Positions 37,864 to 47,844 of a stretch of 64,000 nucleotides of DNA are shown here, piece after piece. The stretch's first letter is position 1. Each line of letters begins with the position of its first letter. The notes under the pieces were generated by a model. That model saw only the letters and a program-made list of their open reading frames with translations, was not told the DNA's origin and ran no database searches. Origin of the DNA: Pacificitalea manganoxidans (GTDB lineage: Bacteria > Pseudomonadota > Alphaproteobacteria > Rhodobacterales > Rhodobacteraceae); the NCBI RefSeq assembly GCF_002504165.1, contig NZ_CP021404.1:2170001-2234000 (forward strand). The letters are read 5' to 3'. A program made the translations under genes and the position numbers.

Positions 37864-39573
37864 ATGGGCATTCTCAACTTTACCAACGTCACCAAAGGCT
37901 TCGGCGAGGGCACCGCCCGCCGCGAGGTTCTGCGCGACATCAATCTGGAGGTTCGCGAGGGCGAGTTTCTGGCGATCCTCGGCTTCTCCGGCACTGGCAA
38001 ATCGACACTGATGAACCTGATCGCGGGTCTGGAGACACCCGACAGCGGCACGCTGACCTTCAAGGGCGCGCCGATCGACGGGCCGGGACCGGAGCGCGGT
38101 CTGGTGTTTCAGTCCTATTCGCTGATGCCGTGGCTGACGGTGGGCGGCAATGTCGGGCTGGCGGTCGATGCCGTCTATCCCAAGCTGAGCCGCGCCGAGC
38201 GGCAGGAAAAGGCGCTGCATTACATCCGCATGGTCGGGCTGGGTCATGCAGTCGACCGGCGCCCGTCGGAGTTGTCGGGCGGGATGCGGCAACGTGTGGC
38301 CGTGGCGCGGGCGCTGGCGCTCGACCCTGAGATGCTGCTGCTGGATGAGCCGCTATCGGCGCTCGATGCGCTGACCCGCGCCAATCTCGCCGATGAGATC
38401 GAACGCATCTGGGAGGCCGACAAGAAAACCGTCGTGCTGATCACCAATGACGTGGACGAGGCCATTCAGCTGGCCGACCGGATCATCCCGCTGAACCCCG
38501 ATGGCACATTGGCCGCGCCGGTCGAGGTGAACATCCCCCGCCCGCGCGACCGCTCGGAGATGAACCACAACGCCGAGTTCAAACGCCTGCGGGCGCAGGT
38601 GACGAAATACCTGATGGATGTAGGCATCCACGCCCGCGACGAAGGCTCTCGCCTGTTGCCCGCGATCACGCCCATCCACGCGGTGCCCAAAGCGGTGGCC
38701 GAGGCGCAATCCGGCGGGATCGAGGAGCGCTATCTGGAATTTTCGCAACTGCATAAGATCTACCCCACGCCGAAAGGCCCGCTGACGGTGGTGGAGGATT
38801 TCAACCTGAAGCTCGACAAGGGCGAATTCGTGTCGCTGATCGGCCATTCGGGCTGCGGCAAATCCACCGTGCTGACCATGGCCGCGGGGCTCAACGACAT
38901 CTCGCGCGGGGCGATCAAGCTCGATGGCCGCCATGTCGAAGGTGCGGACCCCGAACGCGCGGTGGTGTTTCAGTCGCCCTCGCTGTTTCCGTGGCTGACC
39001 GCGCGCGAGAACGTCTCGATTGGGGTTGATCGGGTCTACCCCCGCGCCAGTCAGGCCGAGCGGCAGGATGTGGTGGAATATTACCTTGAGCGCGTCGGGC
39101 TGGCCGATGCGATGAACAGCCCCGCCGCGTCGATGTCGAACGGCATGAAACAGCGGGTGGGCATTGCCCGCGCCTTTGCGCTGTCGCCGAAACTGCTGCT
39201 GCTCGATGAGCCGTTCGGCATGCTCGACAGCCTGACCCGCTGGGAATTGCAGGAAGTGCTGATGGAGGTGTGGTCGCGCACCAAGGTCACCGCCGTCTGC
39301 GTCACCCATGACGTGGACGAAGCGATCCTGCTGGCCGACCGGGTGGTGATGATGACCAACGGGCCGCGCGCCACCATCGGACGGGTGGTCGATGTGGACC
39401 TGCCGCGCCCGCGCACCCGCAAGGCGCTGCTCGAACATCCCGATTACTACCACTACCGCGAAGAGGTTCTGTCCTTTCTTGAGGAATACGAGCATGGCCG
39501 CGATCCGGTGAAGGAGGCCGCCCAGCGCGCCAGCACCGCGCCGCGCCCCTCTCCCCGCGACAAGGCCGCCTGA
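37864..39573 (+). CDS. nrtD: ABC nitrate transporter ATPase with two fused nucleotide-binding domains
   Basis: 569 residues carrying two complete ATPase domains. NBD1: Walker A GFSGTGKST, signature LSGGMRQR, Walker B LLLDEPLSALD. NBD2 from about residue 300: GHSGCGKST, signature SMSNGMKQR, LLLDEPFGMLD. In cyanobacteria these are separate NrtC and NrtD; here they are one polypeptide, and no NrtA-like regulatory domain is attached. ATG 37864 is used; GTG 37855 overlapping the nrtB stop is an alternative. Confidence 0.92.
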   Translation: MGILNFTNVTKGFGEGTARREVLRDINLEVREGEFLAILGFSGTGKSTLMNLIAGLETPDSGTLTFKGAPIDGPGPERGLVFQSYSLMPWLTVGGNVGLAVDAVYPKLSRAERQEKALHYIRMVGLGHAVDRRPSELSGGMRQRVAVARALALDPEMLLLDEPLSALDALTRANLADEIERIWEADKKTVVLITNDVDEAIQLADRIIPLNPDGTLAAPVEVNIPRPRDRSEMNHNAEFKRLRAQVTKYLMDVGIHARDEGSRLLPAITPIHAVPKAVAEAQSGGIEERYLEFSQLHKIYPTPKGPLTVVEDFNLKLDKGEFVSLIGHSGCGKSTVLTMAAGLNDISRGAIKLDGRHVEGADPERAVVFQSPSLFPWLTARENVSIGVDRVYPRASQAERQDVVEYYLERVGLADAMNSPAASMSNGMKQRVGIARAFALSPKLLLLDEPFGMLDSLTRWELQEVLMEVWSRTKVTAVCVTHDVDEAILLADRVVMMTNGPRATIGRVVDVDLPRPRTRKALLEHPDYYHYREEVLSFLEEYEHGRDPVKEAAQRASTAPRPSPRDKAA

Positions 39574-39754
39574 GCGACGCGCGCGGCACTGCCCGGCGTG
39601 TCCGGGTCCGCCGCACTCCGTCCGCCCAGCGCATGATCCCGGCGCGATCCTGCCCGCCTGCTCGACAGGGTCGCCCGTGCCACCCGAACCGCCGCGCGCC
39701 TGCCGTCCGCCCTGGCCGGACCCGCCGCGCCACAGTCCTTAGTGGAGACATCAC

Positions 39755-42211
39755 ATGACCCACCCCACCGACACACGACCGAAACTTGTCGTCATCGGCG
39801 CTGGCATGGCCTCGGGCCGGGCGCTGGAACATCTGCTCGACGCCGCGCCGGACGCCTATGACATCACCCTGTTCGGCGCGGAGCCGCGCGGCAATTACAA
39901 CCGCATCATGCTGTCGCCGGTCCTGTCGGGCGAAAAGACCTATGAAGAGATCGTGACCCATGACGCCGCCTGGTATGCGGCGCACGGCGTTACCTGTCGC
40001 TTCAGCGAACCGGTCACCGGCATCGACCGCGCGCGCAAGGTGGTGATGACCGCCACAGGCGAAACCCCCTATGATAAGCTGATCGTCGCCACGGGCTCCA
40101 ACCCGTTCATCATTCCGGTGCCGGGGCACGACCTGCCCGGTGTCATCAGCTTCCGCGATCTGGAAGACGTCAACACCATGCGGGACACCGCCGCGCGTCC
40201 GGGCGCGAAGGCGGTCGTGATCGGCGGCGGCCTGCTGGGGCTGGAGGCTGCCGCCGGTCTGCGGATGCTGGGCATGGAGGTGACGGTGGTGCATCTCATG
40301 GGCCACCTGATGGAGCGGCAACTGGACGAAGCCGCAGGCTACCTGCTGCGCAAGGAATTGACCGGGCGCGGCATCACCATTCGCTGTTCGTCCAACACCA
40401 AGGAGATCGTCGGCTCTGAGCGGGTAGAGGCGCTGCGCCTCGACGACGGCACCGAGATCCCCTGCGATCTGGTGGTCATGGCCGTGGGCATCCGCCCCAA
40501 TACCGCATTGGCCCGCGAGGCCGGTCTGGCGGTGGGGCGCGGCGTGCATGTCGACGATCAGATGTGCAGCTCCGACGCCGATATCTATGCGGTGGGCGAA
40601 TGCGTCGAGCATAACGGCCAAGTGTTCGGGCTGGTGGCCCCGCTCTACGATCAGGCCAAGGTGCTGGCGCGCGCCTTGCTGGGCGAAGAGGCGGCGTTCG
40701 TTCCGAAACAGACCTCGACCAAGCTGAAGGTCACCGGCGTCGATCTGTTCAGCGCAGGCGATTTCGCCGAAGCCGACGACCGCGAGGACATCGTGTTCCG
40801 CGACCCCGCGCGCGGTGTCTACAAGCGGCTGGTGCTGCAGGAGGGCCGGCTGATCGGCGCGGTGATGTATGGCGACACCGGCGATGGCAATTGGTTCTTC
40901 GGGCTGATCAAGGACGCGGCCCCGGTCGACGAGATGCGCGAGACGCTGATCTTTGGTCCCGCCTTTCAGGGGGGTGCCCCCGTGGACCCTATGGCGGCCG
41001 TTGCAGCCTTGCCGGATGATACCGAAATCTGCGGCTGCAACGGCGTGTGTAAGGGCGATCTGGTCGCCGCGATCCAGAACGGCGCCACCGATCTGGGCTC
41101 CGTCCGCGCGGTGACCAAGGCCTCGGGCAGTTGCGGCACCTGCACCGGGCTGGTGGAACAGGTGCTGTCAGCGACGCTGGGCGACGATTTCGTCCTGCCC
41201 AGCGCGCAGCCGATCTGCGGCTGCACCGACCTGACCCACGAGGATGTGCGCCGCTTGATCAAGGCGCAGGAACTGAAATCCATGCCCGCCGTCTGGCAGG
41301 AACTGGGCTGGAAGACCGTGGATGGCTGCCATGTCTGCCGTCCCCCGCTGAATTACTACCTGCTGGCGGACTGGCCGCTCGACTATCGCGACGATTTGCA
41401 AAGCCGGTTCATCAACGAACGCAAACACGCCAACATCCAGAAGGACGGGACGTTTTCGGTGGTGCCGCGCATGTGGGGCGGGATCACCAACGCGGCGGAG
41501 TTGCGCGCGATCGCGGATGCCGCCGACAAATACAACGTGCCGACGGTCAAGGTCACCGGCGGCCAGCGGATCGATCTGCTTGGGGTGCGGGGGGAGGATC
41601 TGCCCGCGATCTGGGCCGATCTGAACCGCGCGGGCATGGTTTCGGGCCACGCCTATTCCAAGGGGCTGCGCACGGTGAAAACCTGCGTCGGCACCGATCA
41701 CTGCCGCTTCGGCACCCAAGACAGCACCGGCCTTGGCATCAAGCTGGAGCAGGCGCTGTGGGGCTCATGGACCCCGCATAAGGTAAAGCTGGGCGTCTCG
41801 GGCTGTCCGCGCAACTGTGCGGAGGCGACGTGCAAGGATGTCGGCGTGATCTGTGTCGACAGCGGCTACCAGATCGGCGTCGGCGGCGCGGCGGGGATGG
41901 ATCTGAAGGAGACCGAGCGCCTCGCCGCCGTCACGACCGAGCAGGAAGCCATCGATATCACCGTGGCCTTTGTCCAGCTTTACCGCGAGCACGCTAAATA
42001 CCTCGACCGGCCTTACAAATGGATCGCCAAGGTCGGGTTGGACTGGGTGCGCGAACGGGTGGTCGACGATCTGGCGGGCCGTCAGGCCCTGATCGACCGG
42101 TTCGCGATCAGCCAAAGCGTCTATCAGCACGACCCATGGGCCGCGCATGTCGATAAGGAGCAGGCACGCTATGCCCCGCTCGCCAATCTGAAGCTGGAGG
42201 CCGCGGAATGA
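39755..42211 (+). CDS. nirB: Assimilatory nitrite reductase (NADH), large subunit
   Basis: Six-electron reduction of nitrite to ammonium in the cytoplasm. 818 residues: FAD domain (VVIGAGMASGRALEHLL), NAD domain (AVVIGGGLLGLEAAAGL), a BFD-like [2Fe-2S] region (ICGCNGVCKGDL, SGSCGTCTG), and the siroheme/[4Fe-4S] half with TCVGTDHCRFGTQDS and GVSGCPRNCAEATCKDVG holding the four cluster cysteines. GTGGAG precedes ATG 39755. The nirD start overlaps its stop. Confidence 0.97.
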   Translation: MTHPTDTRPKLVVIGAGMASGRALEHLLDAAPDAYDITLFGAEPRGNYNRIMLSPVLSGEKTYEEIVTHDAAWYAAHGVTCRFSEPVTGIDRARKVVMTATGETPYDKLIVATGSNPFIIPVPGHDLPGVISFRDLEDVNTMRDTAARPGAKAVVIGGGLLGLEAAAGLRMLGMEVTVVHLMGHLMERQLDEAAGYLLRKELTGRGITIRCSSNTKEIVGSERVEALRLDDGTEIPCDLVVMAVGIRPNTALAREAGLAVGRGVHVDDQMCSSDADIYAVGECVEHNGQVFGLVAPLYDQAKVLARALLGEEAAFVPKQTSTKLKVTGVDLFSAGDFAEADDREDIVFRDPARGVYKRLVLQEGRLIGAVMYGDTGDGNWFFGLIKDAAPVDEMRETLIFGPAFQGGAPVDPMAAVAALPDDTEICGCNGVCKGDLVAAIQNGATDLGSVRAVTKASGSCGTCTGLVEQVLSATLGDDFVLPSAQPICGCTDLTHEDVRRLIKAQELKSMPAVWQELGWKTVDGCHVCRPPLNYYLLADWPLDYRDDLQSRFINERKHANIQKDGTFSVVPRMWGGITNAAELRAIADAADKYNVPTVKVTGGQRIDLLGVRGEDLPAIWADLNRAGMVSGHAYSKGLRTVKTCVGTDHCRFGTQDSTGLGIKLEQALWGSWTPHKVKLGVSGCPRNCAEATCKDVGVICVDSGYQIGVGGAAGMDLKETERLAAVTTEQEAIDITVAFVQLYREHAKYLDRPYKWIAKVGLDWVRERVVDDLAGRQALIDRFAISQSVYQHDPWAAHVDKEQARYAPLANLKLEAAE

Positions 42212-42618
42212 CCCTTGGCAAGATCACCCTGACCGCAGACACCGCACAGGCCGACCCGGTGAGCGGTGCCGTGACAGACGCGGAACGCTGGATCGATATC
42301 GGCGCGCTGGACGATATCCCGCCGCGCGGCGCGCGGGTGGTGAAAACCGCGCTGGGCTGCGTGGCCGTGTTCCGCACCAGCACGGACATGGTGCACGCCC
42401 TGACCGACCGCTGCCCGCATAAGGGCGGCCCCCTTTCCGAAGGCATCGTGCATGGCGACCGGGTGACCTGCCCGCTGCACAACTGGGTGTTCGACCTCAA
42501 CACCGGCACGGCGCAGGGGGCCGATGACGGCGCGGTGCCGGTCTGGCGCACCCGGGTGGAGGAGGGCCGGATCTGGCTGGAGGTTTCGCAGATCGCGATG
42601 GCACGGGACGCCGCCTGA
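42208..42618 (+). CDS. nirD: Nitrite reductase small subunit (Rieske type)
   Basis: 136 residues with a Rieske [2Fe-2S] motif: TDRCPHKGGPLSEG and VTCPLHNWVFDL supply the Cys-His pairs. Partner of NirB. ATG 42208 overlaps the nirB stop (ATGA), and its own TGA shares a base with the nasA ATG, so the three are translationally coupled. Confidence 0.95.
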   Translation: MTLGKITLTADTAQADPVSGAVTDAERWIDIGALDDIPPRGARVVKTALGCVAVFRTSTDMVHALTDRCPHKGGPLSEGIVHGDRVTCPLHNWVFDLNTGTAQGADDGAVPVWRTRVEEGRIWLEVSQIAMARDAA

Positions 42619-45308
42619 TGGAGCGTCCCGCCCCTGCCCCCATGCGGCCCGCGCTGCCCGACGCGGAGCGCGCGATCCGCACGACCTGCCCCTATTGCGG
42701 CGTTGGCTGCGGCGTGCTGGCGCGCGGCGCCGATCAGCCGGTCGCGGGCGATCCCGCGCATCCCGCCAATCGCGGGCGGCTGTGTTCCAAAGGCGCGGCG
42801 CTGACCGAAACGCTGGGCTTGTTGGGGCGGCTGCTGCATCCGCATGTGGACGGCCAGCGCAGTTCATGGGACGCGGCGCTGGATCTGGTGGCGAGCGAAT
42901 TCAGCCGCGCGGTGGCAGAACACGGCCCCGACAGCGTGGCGTTCTACGTATCGGGCCAATTGCTGACCGAAGATTACTACGTCGCCAACAAGCTGATGAA
43001 GGGCTATATCGGATCAGCCAATATCGACACGAATTCAAGGCTTTGCATGGCGTCATCGGTGGCGGGGCACAAACGTGCCTTTGGCACTGACACCGTGCCG
43101 GGGCTGTATGACGATCTGGAGCAGGCCGATCTGGTGGTGCTGACCGGCTCCAACGCGGCATGGTGCCATCCGGTGCTGTTTCAACGACTGGCCGCCGCCC
43201 GCGCCGCGCGCCCCGACATGCGCGTCATCAATATCGACCCGCGCCGCACCGCCAGTTCCGATCTGGCCGATCTGCATCTCAGCATCCGGCCCGATGGGGA
43301 TGCCGCGCTTTATAACCTGCTTCTGGCCGAGATCGCGGCACGTGGGGCCGTCGACGCGGATTATCTCGCCGCGCATGTCGACGGGTTTGACGCCGCTGTC
43401 ACCGCCGCCCGCGCCACCGATCCCGCCGAGACCGGGCTCAGCCCTGAGGAGATCGCCCGCTTCTGCGACATGTGGATCGGCGCGGAGCGGGTGGTGACGC
43501 TCTATTCCCAAGGCGTGAACCAATCCTCCTGCGGCAGTGACAAGGTCAACGGCATCGTCAATTGCCATCTGGCCACGGGGCGCATCGGCAGGCCGGGGAT
43601 GGGGCCATTTTCGCTGACCGGGCAGCCCAACGCGATGGGCGGGCGCGAGGTCGGCGGGCTGGCCAATATGCTGGCCTGTCATCTGGATATCGAAGACCCC
43701 GCGCACCGGGACGCGGTGCAGGGCGCATGGAACAGCCCCGTCATCTGCCAGACACCGGGGTTGAAGGCCGTCGATCTGTTCGACGCCTGCGCCGACGGGC
43801 GGATCAAGGCGCTGTGGATCATCTCCACCAATCCCGCCGTGTCGATGCCCGATGCGGGCCGGGTGGCCGAGGCGATCGCCCGCGTGCCCTTTACCGTGAT
43901 CTCCGACATCGTGAGTGACACCGACACTGCGCGGCTGTGCCGGGTGCAGTTGCCCGCTGCGGGCTGGGGCGAGAAATCCGGCACCGTCACCAATTCCGAA
44001 CGCTGCATCTCGCGCCAGCGGGCGTTCCTGCCGGTGCCGGGGGAAGCGCGCGCGGATTGGCGCATTCTGGCACAGGTCGGGGCCCGGATGGGCTGGGCCG
44101 ACGCCTTTGGCTGGACCAGCGAGGCGGCGGTATTTCGCGAATTCGCCGCGCTGTCCGGGCTGGCCGAGGCGTTCGGCCGGGATTTCGATATCTCCGGTCT
44201 CGCCGATCTGAGCGACGCCGCCTATGACGCGCTGAAGCCGGTGCATTGGCCGGTGCCCCGCGCCGGGCGCACGCCCCCCACCACCGCAGGCCGGTTTTTC
44301 GGAGCGGGCGGCTTTTATCACCCCGGCGGGCGGGCGCGAATGCTGCCGATCACGCCGCCGCAAGTGCAACTGGCCGCCGCCGACTGGCCATTCCGGCTCA
44401 ATACCGGGCGGGTGCGCGACCATTGGCACACGATGACCCGCACCGGACGCTCCGCGCGGCTCTCGGGCCATATCGCAGAACCTTACGCCGAAATTCACCC
44501 CGACGACGCCGCCATGATCGGGGTCGCGGATGCGGAATTGGTGGGGCTCGAGACCGAAACGGGCCGCGCGGTGCTGCGCGTCCTAATCAGCGACCGCGCC
44601 CAGCGCGGCACGGTCTTTGTGCCCATGCACTGGACCGCCGAGACCGCCCCCAGCGGGCGGGTGAACCGGGCGGTGCGGGCGGCGGTCGATCCGGTATCCG
44701 GGCAACCGGCCCTGAAAGGCTCCGCCGCGCGGCTGCGGCGCTGGACCCCGGCATGGTATGGGTTTGCCGCCAGCCGGGCCGAGATGCGCGCCGGGCCGCT
44801 GCCCTATTGGGCCGGAGCGCGCAGCGACACCGGGATGCGCGCGGAACTGGCCGGAGCCCTGCGCCCCGACAGCCCTGAAGCATGGGAGGCCGAGGCCCGG
44901 CGCGTGCTGAACCTCGACGATGGCGCAGCTTCTGTTCTCAGCGATCCGGCGCGGGGCAGCGTTTCGGTGGCAATCGTCGAACATGGCACTCTCGCCGGTC
45001 TGTTCTGGGCCGGACCCGCCCCTGTGGCGGTGGCCCGGGCCCATGTCTGCGCGCTGATCGGCACGGACACCGCGCCGGCGCGCGCGCTGGCCGGTCGGCC
45101 CGGCACCGACCAGCCCGATCCCGGCCCGCTGGTCTGTTCGTGCTTTGGCATCGGCGCCAATCAGATCCGCACGGCGGTGGCCGATGGCGCGGTCAGCGTG
45201 GAGGCCGTCGGCGCCTGCACACAGGCGGGCACGAATTGCGGCTCCTGCCGACCGGAAATCAAGGGCTTGATCGCAGCCGCACAGACGCCGAAAATGGCCG
45301 CAGAATGA
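42618..45308 (+). CDS. nasA: Assimilatory nitrate reductase, catalytic subunit
   Basis: Molybdenum bis-MGD enzyme that reduces nitrate to nitrite in the cytoplasm. 896 residues. The N-terminal [4Fe-4S] site is TCPYCGVGCGVLA...GRLCSKGA; the molybdopterin domains include NQSSCGSDKVNGIVN and GQPNAMGGREVGGL. The C-terminal BFD-like [2Fe-2S] domain (LVCSCFGIGANQI, GTNCGSCRPEIKG) accepts electrons from an unidentified donor; no separate NasC-type reductase is in the window. Confidence 0.96.
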   Translation: MERPAPAPMRPALPDAERAIRTTCPYCGVGCGVLARGADQPVAGDPAHPANRGRLCSKGAALTETLGLLGRLLHPHVDGQRSSWDAALDLVASEFSRAVAEHGPDSVAFYVSGQLLTEDYYVANKLMKGYIGSANIDTNSRLCMASSVAGHKRAFGTDTVPGLYDDLEQADLVVLTGSNAAWCHPVLFQRLAAARAARPDMRVINIDPRRTASSDLADLHLSIRPDGDAALYNLLLAEIAARGAVDADYLAAHVDGFDAAVTAARATDPAETGLSPEEIARFCDMWIGAERVVTLYSQGVNQSSCGSDKVNGIVNCHLATGRIGRPGMGPFSLTGQPNAMGGREVGGLANMLACHLDIEDPAHRDAVQGAWNSPVICQTPGLKAVDLFDACADGRIKALWIISTNPAVSMPDAGRVAEAIARVPFTVISDIVSDTDTARLCRVQLPAAGWGEKSGTVTNSERCISRQRAFLPVPGEARADWRILAQVGARMGWADAFGWTSEAAVFREFAALSGLAEAFGRDFDISGLADLSDAAYDALKPVHWPVPRAGRTPPTTAGRFFGAGGFYHPGGRARMLPITPPQVQLAAADWPFRLNTGRVRDHWHTMTRTGRSARLSGHIAEPYAEIHPDDAAMIGVADAELVGLETETGRAVLRVLISDRAQRGTVFVPMHWTAETAPSGRVNRAVRAAVDPVSGQPALKGSAARLRRWTPAWYGFAASRAEMRAGPLPYWAGARSDTGMRAELAGALRPDSPEAWEAEARRVLNLDDGAASVLSDPARGSVSVAIVEHGTLAGLFWAGPAPVAVARAHVCALIGTDTAPARALAGRPGTDQPDPGPLVCSCFGIGANQIRTAVADGAVSVEAVGACTQAGTNCGSCRPEIKGLIAAAQTPKMAAE

Positions 45309-46294
45309 GCGCCCTGCTTCCATATGTGCAATTGCTTGGCCGGGGGCCGGGCCGGTCCCGCAACCTAGACGAGGCGGAGGCCCGCGCGGCGATGGACATC
45401 ATCCTGCGCGGCGATGCGGACCCGGAGGCCTTGGGCGCGCTGCTGATGCTGATGCGGTTTCGCGGCGAAAGCGCCGCCGAGGTCGCGGGCTTTACCCGTG
45501 GGTTTCGGGATCTGCTGGCCGATTGGCGCGACATCGGCGCCGGGCTCGACTGGCCCAGCTATGCCGCCGGGCGGTCGCGGGGGGCGGCGTGGTTCCTGCT
45601 TGCCGCGAAGCTCATCGCGCAGGCGGGCGCGCCGGTCCTGCTGCATGGCTGGAATTCGCACCAGTCCGAGAAGGCGAGCGTCACGGCGGGCGTGGCACGG
45701 CTGGGCATCGCCTGCGTCACCGGCCCCGATGACGCCGCGCGGGCGCTGCGCAAGACGGGGATCGCCTATGCGCCGCTCGACACCATGTGCCCGCGCGCGC
45801 TGGACCTTTTGAAACTGCGCGATGTGCTGGGCCTGCGGTCCTGCGTGAACACCTGCATGCGGATGCTGAACCCCGCCGGGGCAGACGCCACCGTGCAGGG
45901 CGTGTTCCATCCCCCCTACCGCGAATTGCAGGCCGATGCCGGGGCGCTGCTGGGCCAGCCACAGATGACCGTGCTGAAGGGCGCGGGCGGCGAATTCGAA
46001 CGGATGCCGACCAAGCCCGTCGCCCTGTTCGGTCTGCGCGATGGTGCGGGCTGGGATGACAGCGTGCCCGCCCTGCTCGATGAGGCGCGCCGCCTGTCGG
46101 CGGATGATTTCGGCCCCGACGCGCTGCCCGCGCTGTGGTCCGGGGCGTTGCACGATCCCTTTGCCGAAGCGGTCGTTCTGGGCACGGCGGCTGTGGCGCT
46201 GATGACGTTGGGCCGCGCGCCCGATCATGACAGCGCGATGGATCTGGCCCGCGCGCTTTGGACGGACCGCCCGCGCGAGGTGGCGGCGGCCTGA
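45305..46294 (+). CDS. TrpD2/YbiB-like glycosyltransferase-family protein
   Basis: 329 residues, related to anthranilate phosphoribosyltransferase (ILRGDADPEALGALLMLMRF is the family's N-terminal bundle). It lacks the GTGGD phosphate-binding loop: the equivalent region reads PVLLHGWNSHQSEKASVTAG, as in TrpD2/YbiB, which bind nucleic acid and do not make tryptophan. ATG 45305 overlaps the nasA stop. Its position inside a nitrate assimilation operon is unexplained. Confidence 0.8.
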   Translation: MSALLPYVQLLGRGPGRSRNLDEAEARAAMDIILRGDADPEALGALLMLMRFRGESAAEVAGFTRGFRDLLADWRDIGAGLDWPSYAAGRSRGAAWFLLAAKLIAQAGAPVLLHGWNSHQSEKASVTAGVARLGIACVTGPDDAARALRKTGIAYAPLDTMCPRALDLLKLRDVLGLRSCVNTCMRMLNPAGADATVQGVFHPPYRELQADAGALLGQPQMTVLKGAGGEFERMPTKPVALFGLRDGAGWDDSVPALLDEARRLSADDFGPDALPALWSGALHDPFAEAVVLGTAAVALMTLGRAPDHDSAMDLARALWTDRPREVAAA

Positions 46295-46366
46295 CCGCCC
46301 CGCCCCGTCACCGGCTGATCCCACGACCCCGCGACCCGACCGCCACCGCCATCAGGAGTGCGAGCG

Positions 46367-47752
46367 ATGAAGACCTTTCCCATGTTTCTGCGGATGCAGG
46401 ACCGCCACGTCGTTATCGTCGGCGGCGGTGAGCAGGCCGCGCAAAAGGCCCGGCTGATGCTGCGCACCGAAGCGCGGCTCACCCTGATCGCGCCGGATCT
46501 GGACCCCGAATTGCAGGGGCTCGTGCGCGAAGGCCGGGCGACATGGCAACCCGGCCTGGCGACAGCGGCGGATCTGCGCGGCGCGGCGCTGGTCTTTGTC
46601 GCGCAGGGCTGTCCCGGCGCGGATGCGGCGGTGCATGCGCTGGCGCGCGAGGCGGGCGCGCTGGTCAATGTCGTCGATGCGCCCGATCTGTGCGAGGCGA
46701 TCACGCCGTCCATCGTCGATCGCGACCCGGTGGTGGTGGCGATCGGCACCGAAGGCACGGCTCCGGTGCTGGCGCGGCAGATCAAGACCTCGGTGGAACA
46801 GATGCTGGAGCCGTCGCTGGGCGGGCTTGCGGCACTGGCCGGGCGGCTGCGCGATGCGGCGGCACAGCGGCTGGCCCCGCGCCAGCGCCGGGATCTGTGG
46901 CGCTGGGTCTTTGACGGCCCGGCCCGCACCCGGCACGCGGCGGGGGCGGAGCGGGACGCGGCGCGACTGATCAAGGAGGTCATCGCCTCGGGCGAGGTGC
47001 CTGCCCCCTCTGTGGCGCCGGTGGCCTTGGTCGGGGCCGGGGTCGGCGGGGCCGACATGATCACCCTGCGCGGGGTGCGGCGCTTGCAGGAGGCGGATGT
47101 GATCTTTCATGACCGGCTGCTCGACCCCGGCGTGATGGATCTGGCCCGCCGCGACGCCGAGCGGGTCTATGTCGGCAAGACGCCGGGCGAACGGGCGTGG
47201 CCGCAGGAAAAGATCAACGGCGTTCTGGTCGCAGCCGCCCGTCAGGGCAAGCGTGTGGTGCGGCTGAAATGCGGCGACCCGGGTGTATTCGGTCGCGGCG
47301 CGGAGGAGGCTGACGCCCTGCGCGCCGCCGGGATCGACTACGAAATCGTGCCGGGCGTCACGGCGGCATCGGCGGCGGCGGCGGCGGGCGGCGGGTTCCT
47401 GACCGAACGGGGCGTCACCGACACGCTGGTTCTGTCCACCGGCACCTGCCGCGATGGCGCGACCCTGCCCGACTGGGCCACGCATCTGCGCCCCGGCACG
47501 ACGCTGGCGCTTTACATGGGGGTGGGCAAGTTGCCGGAGCTTGAAGCCTCGCTGGCCCGCGCGGGCGTGCTGGAGTGCTGCACGGTGGAGGTGACGGAAC
47601 GCTGCGGCTTCTCGGATCAGCGGCAGTTCGCCTGCCGCGCGGCGGAGTTGCAGGGCCTTGCCCGGCGGGAGGCCCTGCGCAATCCGGCAATGCTGCTGAT
47701 CCGCAACCCGCTGGAGGCACAGCAGACGGACGCGGTGCTGCGGGTGGTGTGA
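46367..47752 (+). CDS. cysG: Siroheme synthase (multifunctional)
   Basis: Makes siroheme for NirB from uroporphyrinogen III. 461 residues. The N-terminal half is precorrin-2 dehydrogenase/ferrochelatase (VVIVGGGEQAAQKARLML, NVVDAPDLCEAITPSIVDRD). The C-terminal half is SAM:uroporphyrinogen methyltransferase (VGAGVGGADMITLRGVRRLQ, YVGKTPGERAWPQEKIN, RLKCGDPGVFGRGAEEA, VPGVTAASAA). AGGAG precedes ATG 46367. Last gene of the nas operon, 72 bp after the TrpD2-like gene. Confidence 0.95.
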   Translation: MKTFPMFLRMQDRHVVIVGGGEQAAQKARLMLRTEARLTLIAPDLDPELQGLVREGRATWQPGLATAADLRGAALVFVAQGCPGADAAVHALAREAGALVNVVDAPDLCEAITPSIVDRDPVVVAIGTEGTAPVLARQIKTSVEQMLEPSLGGLAALAGRLRDAAAQRLAPRQRRDLWRWVFDGPARTRHAAGAERDAARLIKEVIASGEVPAPSVAPVALVGAGVGGADMITLRGVRRLQEADVIFHDRLLDPGVMDLARRDAERVYVGKTPGERAWPQEKINGVLVAAARQGKRVVRLKCGDPGVFGRGAEEADALRAAGIDYEIVPGVTAASAAAAAGGGFLTERGVTDTLVLSTGTCRDGATLPDWATHLRPGTTLALYMGVGKLPELEASLARAGVLECCTVEVTERCGFSDQRQFACRAAELQGLARREALRNPAMLLIRNPLEAQQTDAVLRVV

Positions 47753-47844
47753 CCCCTGTGATGCCGCTTGTGCCAAGGTGACGCCGCCGCAGCGCCGCGC
47801 GCGCCGTCTGGACTTCGCCGCGCGGCTCGCGGATGATTGCGCGC

